A model generated the notes under the pieces. It ran no database searches. It saw only the letters and a program-made list of their open reading frames with translations, and was not told the origin of the DNA. Shown one piece after another: positions 21,948 to 24,681 of a stretch of DNA of 24,681 bases; the stretch's first letter is position 1; each line of letters begins with the position of its first letter. The translations under genes and the position numbers were made by a program. Origin of the DNA: an uncultured Oscillibacter sp. (GTDB lineage: Bacteria; Bacillota; Clostridia; Oscillospirales; Oscillospiraceae); assembly GCA_900544105.1 (NCBI GenBank), contig UQUC01000026.1, positions 1 to 24,681 on the forward strand, read 5' to 3'.

Positions 21948-24681
21948 ATGTCCGAGAAAATGTATCCCATTCCCTTCAAATCCCTGATGAATTGGGTAAT
22001 CACCGAGTACGTCGGCTGCGGCGACGTGTTCGGCGTGCATAAGCAGTACCACGCCACCGGCAAGAGCCTGCCCATCTTCGGCGAGCGCATCGAGACCCCC
22101 TTCGGCCCCGCCGCCGGTCCCAACAGCCAGCTGGCCCAGAACATCATCGCCGCCTATGCGGCCGGCGCCCGGTTCTTCGAGGTAAAGACCGTTCAGAAGA
22201 TGGACGGCGCTGATCTGGCCGCCTGTGTGCCCCGCCCCTGCATCCTGGCCAACGACGAGGGCTATAACCAGGAGTGGTCCACGGAGCTGACCGTTCCCCA
22301 GGCCATGGACGAGTATATCAAGGCCTGGTGCGCTCTGAAGGTCCTCAGCAAGGTCTACGGCTTCGGCGATCCCGACGGCTTCGTGTTCAACATGTCCGTG
22401 GGCTATGACCTGGAGGGCATCAAGGGCGAGAAGGTCAACACCTATATCGACGGTATGATGGACGCCCGCCGCACCGCCATTTTCGGCGAGTGCAAGGAGG
22501 TCCTGAAGGAGCTGTTCCCCCAGGAGACCGCCTTCATCGACGCCATCTCCCCCCGGGTGTCCCGCAGCGTCACTGTGTCCACCCTCCACGGCTGTCCCCC
22601 TGACGAGATCGAGCGCATCGCCAGCTACCTGATCTCCGAAAAGCACCTGCACACCTTCGTCAAGTGCAACCCCACCATCCTGGGCTACCAGACCGCCCGC
22701 CGCACCCTGGACTCCATGGGCTATGACTACATCGTCTTCGATGAGCACCATTTCAACGAGGATCTGCAGTGGGCCGACGCCGTGCCCATGTTTGAGCGCC
22801 TGCAGGCCCTGGCCGACAGCTGCGGCCTGGAGTTTGGCCTGAAGCTGTCCAACACCTTCCCGGTGGACACCACCCGTGGCGAGCTGCCCAACAACGAGAT
22901 GTACATGTCCGGCCGCAGCCTGTTCCCCCTGACCATCGAGATGTGCCACCGCATTTCCCGCCAGTTCAAGGGTAAGATGCGCATCTCCTTCGCCGGCGGC
23001 GCGGAGTATTTCAACTGCGACAAGCTGTTTGCCGCAGGCATCTGGCCCATCACCGTGGCCACCACCATCCTCAAGCCCGGCGGATACAACCGCCTGCACC
23101 AGATGGTGGAGAAGGTGGAGCCCATGGCATACCGTCCCTTCTCCGGCACGGACACCCAGGCCATCTGCCAGATGTCCGCCGCCAGTCACACCGATGTTCA
23201 CCACGTCAAGCCCATCAAGCCCCTGCCCAGCCGCAAGAGCGACAAGCAGGTGCCCTGGATGGACTGCTTTACCGCTCCCTGCCAGGGCGGCTGCCCCATC
23301 CACCAGGATATCCCCGAGTATATGGAGCTGTGCCGCAAGGGCCTGTATGCCCCGGCCCTGAAGCTCATCACCCAGAAGAACCCCCTGCCCTTCCTGACCG
23401 GCACCATCTGCGCCCACCGGTGTCAGACCAAGTGTTCCCGGAACTTCTATGACGAGTCCGTCCGCATCCGGGATACCAAGCTGCTGGCCGCCGAAAAGGG
23501 CTACAACGCCCTGATGGCCTCCATCCGGCCCACCGAGAAGGTCTCCGGCAAGAAGGCCGCCATCATCGGCGGCGGCCCCACCGGCATCGCCGCGGCCTAT
23601 TTCCTGGCCCGGGCCGGTATCGAGACCACCATTTTCGAGCGGGAGAGCTGCCTGGGCGGCGTGCCCCGGCACGTGATCCCCTCCTTCCGCATCGCCAACG
23701 AGACCATCGAGAAGGACATCGCCTTGATGGAGAAGTACGGCGTGGACGTCCGCTGCGGCGCGCCTGCCCCCTCCGTCACCGAGCTGAAGGCCATGGGCTA
23801 CACCCATATCCTGTTCGCCGTGGGCGCCTGGAAGCCCGGCAAGCTGGAGATCGCCGGTGATGTGGCCGGGGCCATCCAGTGGATGAAGGGCGTCAAGGCC
23901 GGCAACATCGCCGTGGGCGGCAGCATTGCCGTCGTCGGCGGCGGCAACACCGCCATGGATGCCGCCCGTCTGGCCAAGCGGTCCGGTGCCAAGCAGGTGA
24001 CCCTGGTCTATCGCCGCACCCGCAAGTACATGCCCGCCGACGAGCACGAGCTGGCCCTGGCCCTCCAGGACGGCGTGACCTTCGCCGAGCTGGCTGCCCC
24101 CGTGAAGCAGGCCGACGGCGTGCTGACCTGCGAGAAGATGGTGCTGGGCGAGGCCGACGCCTCCGGCCGCCGCAGCCCCGTGGGCAGCGGCGAGTTCTTC
24201 GACATCCCCTGCGACCTGGTGATCTCCGCCGTGGGCGAGCAGGTGGACAGCGCCCTGATGGCCGCCAACGGCATCGAGGTGGACAAGAAGGGCCGCCCCG
24301 CCTTTCAGACCAACCTGCCCGGCGTGTATGCCGCCGGTGACGCCACTCGCGGCCCCGCCACCGTGGTGGAGGGCATTGCCGACGCCGCCCGCTTCGCCCA
24401 GGAGGTCATCGGCCAGGCCTACACCTATGACATTCCCCAGCAGGCCTATATCACCAGGACCGACGCCCAGGCCAAGAAGGGCATCCTGAACATGAGCGGC
24501 TGTGTGTGCCAGGAGGGCAGCCGCTGCCTGCAGTGCTCCACCGTGTGCGAAAACTGCGTGGATTCCTGCCCCAACCGTGCCAACGTGGCCATCGCCATGG
24601 CCGACGGCAGCCACCAGATCCTCCACGTGGACAAGATGTGCAACGAGTGCGGCAACTGCACCCAGTTCTGCCCCTATGCCT
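21948..24681 (+). CDS. ygfK: YgfK-type putative selenate reductase / FAD-Fe-S oxidoreductase (partial, 911 codons)
   Basis: This is a large cytoplasmic redox protein built like a fusion. An N-terminal dihydropyrimidine/dihydroorotate dehydrogenase-like domain covers about 1-400 (FGPAAGPNSQLAQN, STLHGCPPDEIE). A GltD-like part follows, with cysteine clusters CFTAPCQGGCP (near 440) and CAHRCQTKCSR (near 490), an FAD site IIGGGPTGIAAAYF (near 540), a second nucleotide site VVGGGNTAMDAARL (near 662), and VYAAGD (near 795). C-terminal cysteine motifs include CLQCSTVCENCVDSCP and CNECGNCTQFCP (4Fe-4S type), at the window edge. E. coli YgfK is about 1030 aa, so roughly 120 residues are missing beyond the window. 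ATG 21948 follows AAAGGAGG. Despite its name the physiological substrate is unsettled; a role in purine degradation redox chemistry is the current context-based view. Confidence 0.94.
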   Translation, partial: MSEKMYPIPFKSLMNWVITEYVGCGDVFGVHKQYHATGKSLPIFGERIETPFGPAAGPNSQLAQNIIAAYAAGARFFEVKTVQKMDGADLAACVPRPCILANDEGYNQEWSTELTVPQAMDEYIKAWCALKVLSKVYGFGDPDGFVFNMSVGYDLEGIKGEKVNTYIDGMMDARRTAIFGECKEVLKELFPQETAFIDAISPRVSRSVTVSTLHGCPPDEIERIASYLISEKHLHTFVKCNPTILGYQTARRTLDSMGYDYIVFDEHHFNEDLQWADAVPMFERLQALADSCGLEFGLKLSNTFPVDTTRGELPNNEMYMSGRSLFPLTIEMCHRISRQFKGKMRISFAGGAEYFNCDKLFAAGIWPITVATTILKPGGYNRLHQMVEKVEPMAYRPFSGTDTQAICQMSAASHTDVHHVKPIKPLPSRKSDKQVPWMDCFTAPCQGGCPIHQDIPEYMELCRKGLYAPALKLITQKNPLPFLTGTICAHRCQTKCSRNFYDESVRIRDTKLLAAEKGYNALMASIRPTEKVSGKKAAIIGGGPTGIAAAYFLARAGIETTIFERESCLGGVPRHVIPSFRIANETIEKDIALMEKYGVDVRCGAPAPSVTELKAMGYTHILFAVGAWKPGKLEIAGDVAGAIQWMKGVKAGNIAVGGSIAVVGGGNTAMDAARLAKRSGAKQVTLVYRRTRKYMPADEHELALALQDGVTFAELAAPVKQADGVLTCEKMVLGEADASGRRSPVGSGEFFDIPCDLVISAVGEQVDSALMAANGIEVDKKGRPAFQTNLPGVYAAGDATRGPATVVEGIADAARFAQEVIGQAYTYDIPQQAYITRTDAQAKKGILNMSGCVCQEGSRCLQCSTVCENCVDSCPNRANVAIAMADGSHQILHVDKMCNECGNCTQFCPYA

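Noticed and set aside
21699..24626. 975-codon open frame antisense to ygfK
   Set aside because: It has a glycine/alanine/leucine/histidine-rich translation typical of the antisense of GC-rich codons; ygfK on the plus strand has clear domains and a ribosome site. The same holds for long antisense frames at 3913-5607, 8647-10413, 12699-14378, 18554-20038 and 20548-21855.

Overview
The window looks like the chromosome of an anaerobic gut Firmicute of the Clostridia, most likely Oscillospiraceae/Flavonifractor-like. The basis is strong GGAGG ribosome binding sites, GC-rich housekeeping codons (gdhA, ssnA, ygfK), an NADP-type glutamate dehydrogenase, and the ssnA-ygfK pair typical of gut anaerobes that degrade purines. 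The taxonomic call is inference from gene style, not from a marker gene.

Bases 1-12002 read as one complete transposon. The ends are 24-bp inverted repeats (1-24 and 11979-12002, 23/24 identical) that start with GGG, as in ISL3-family elements. The only transposase is an ISL3-type DDE enzyme with an intact zinc finger and catalytic triad (1880-3502). The right end carries a degenerate 56-bp tandem repeat whose last unit includes the terminal repeat. Cargo: two unknown small genes behind a hairpin that buries the ribosome binding site, an XRE-type regulator with membrane segments, an orphan RelB/DinJ-like protein, and one long defence operon. That operon is hsdM-hsdS-[SieB-like]-[2-TM protein]-[TIR-like]-hsdR-[small RHH protein], i.e. 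a complete type I restriction-modification system with a three-gene, AT-richer membrane/TIR cassette between hsdS and hsdR. It has one clear promoter (3691-3718), an unusual double-palindrome leader and a terminator (11809-11839).

Bases 12003-18477 are the rest of an operon that the transposon seems to have cut: a 3' gene remnant, then five intact, closely spaced genes. They encode a 726-aa unknown protein, a kinase-like protein that has lost its catalytic residues, a Sel1-repeat membrane protein, an eight-TM membrane protein, and a membrane-anchored transglutaminase-like protein with an intact Cys-His-Asp triad. I do not recognise this gene set as a named system. It ends at a strong terminator (18482-18518).

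Bases 18563-24681 are metabolic: gdhA on the minus strand with its own promoter and terminator, a regulatory intergenic region of about 580 bp, then ssnA and ygfK (cut by the window end) on the plus strand. The ssnA promoter is followed by a structured leader ending in an intrinsic terminator about 40 nt before the start codon, so these genes are probably controlled by attenuation or a riboswitch-like RNA. No tRNA, rRNA or CRISPR array was seen.
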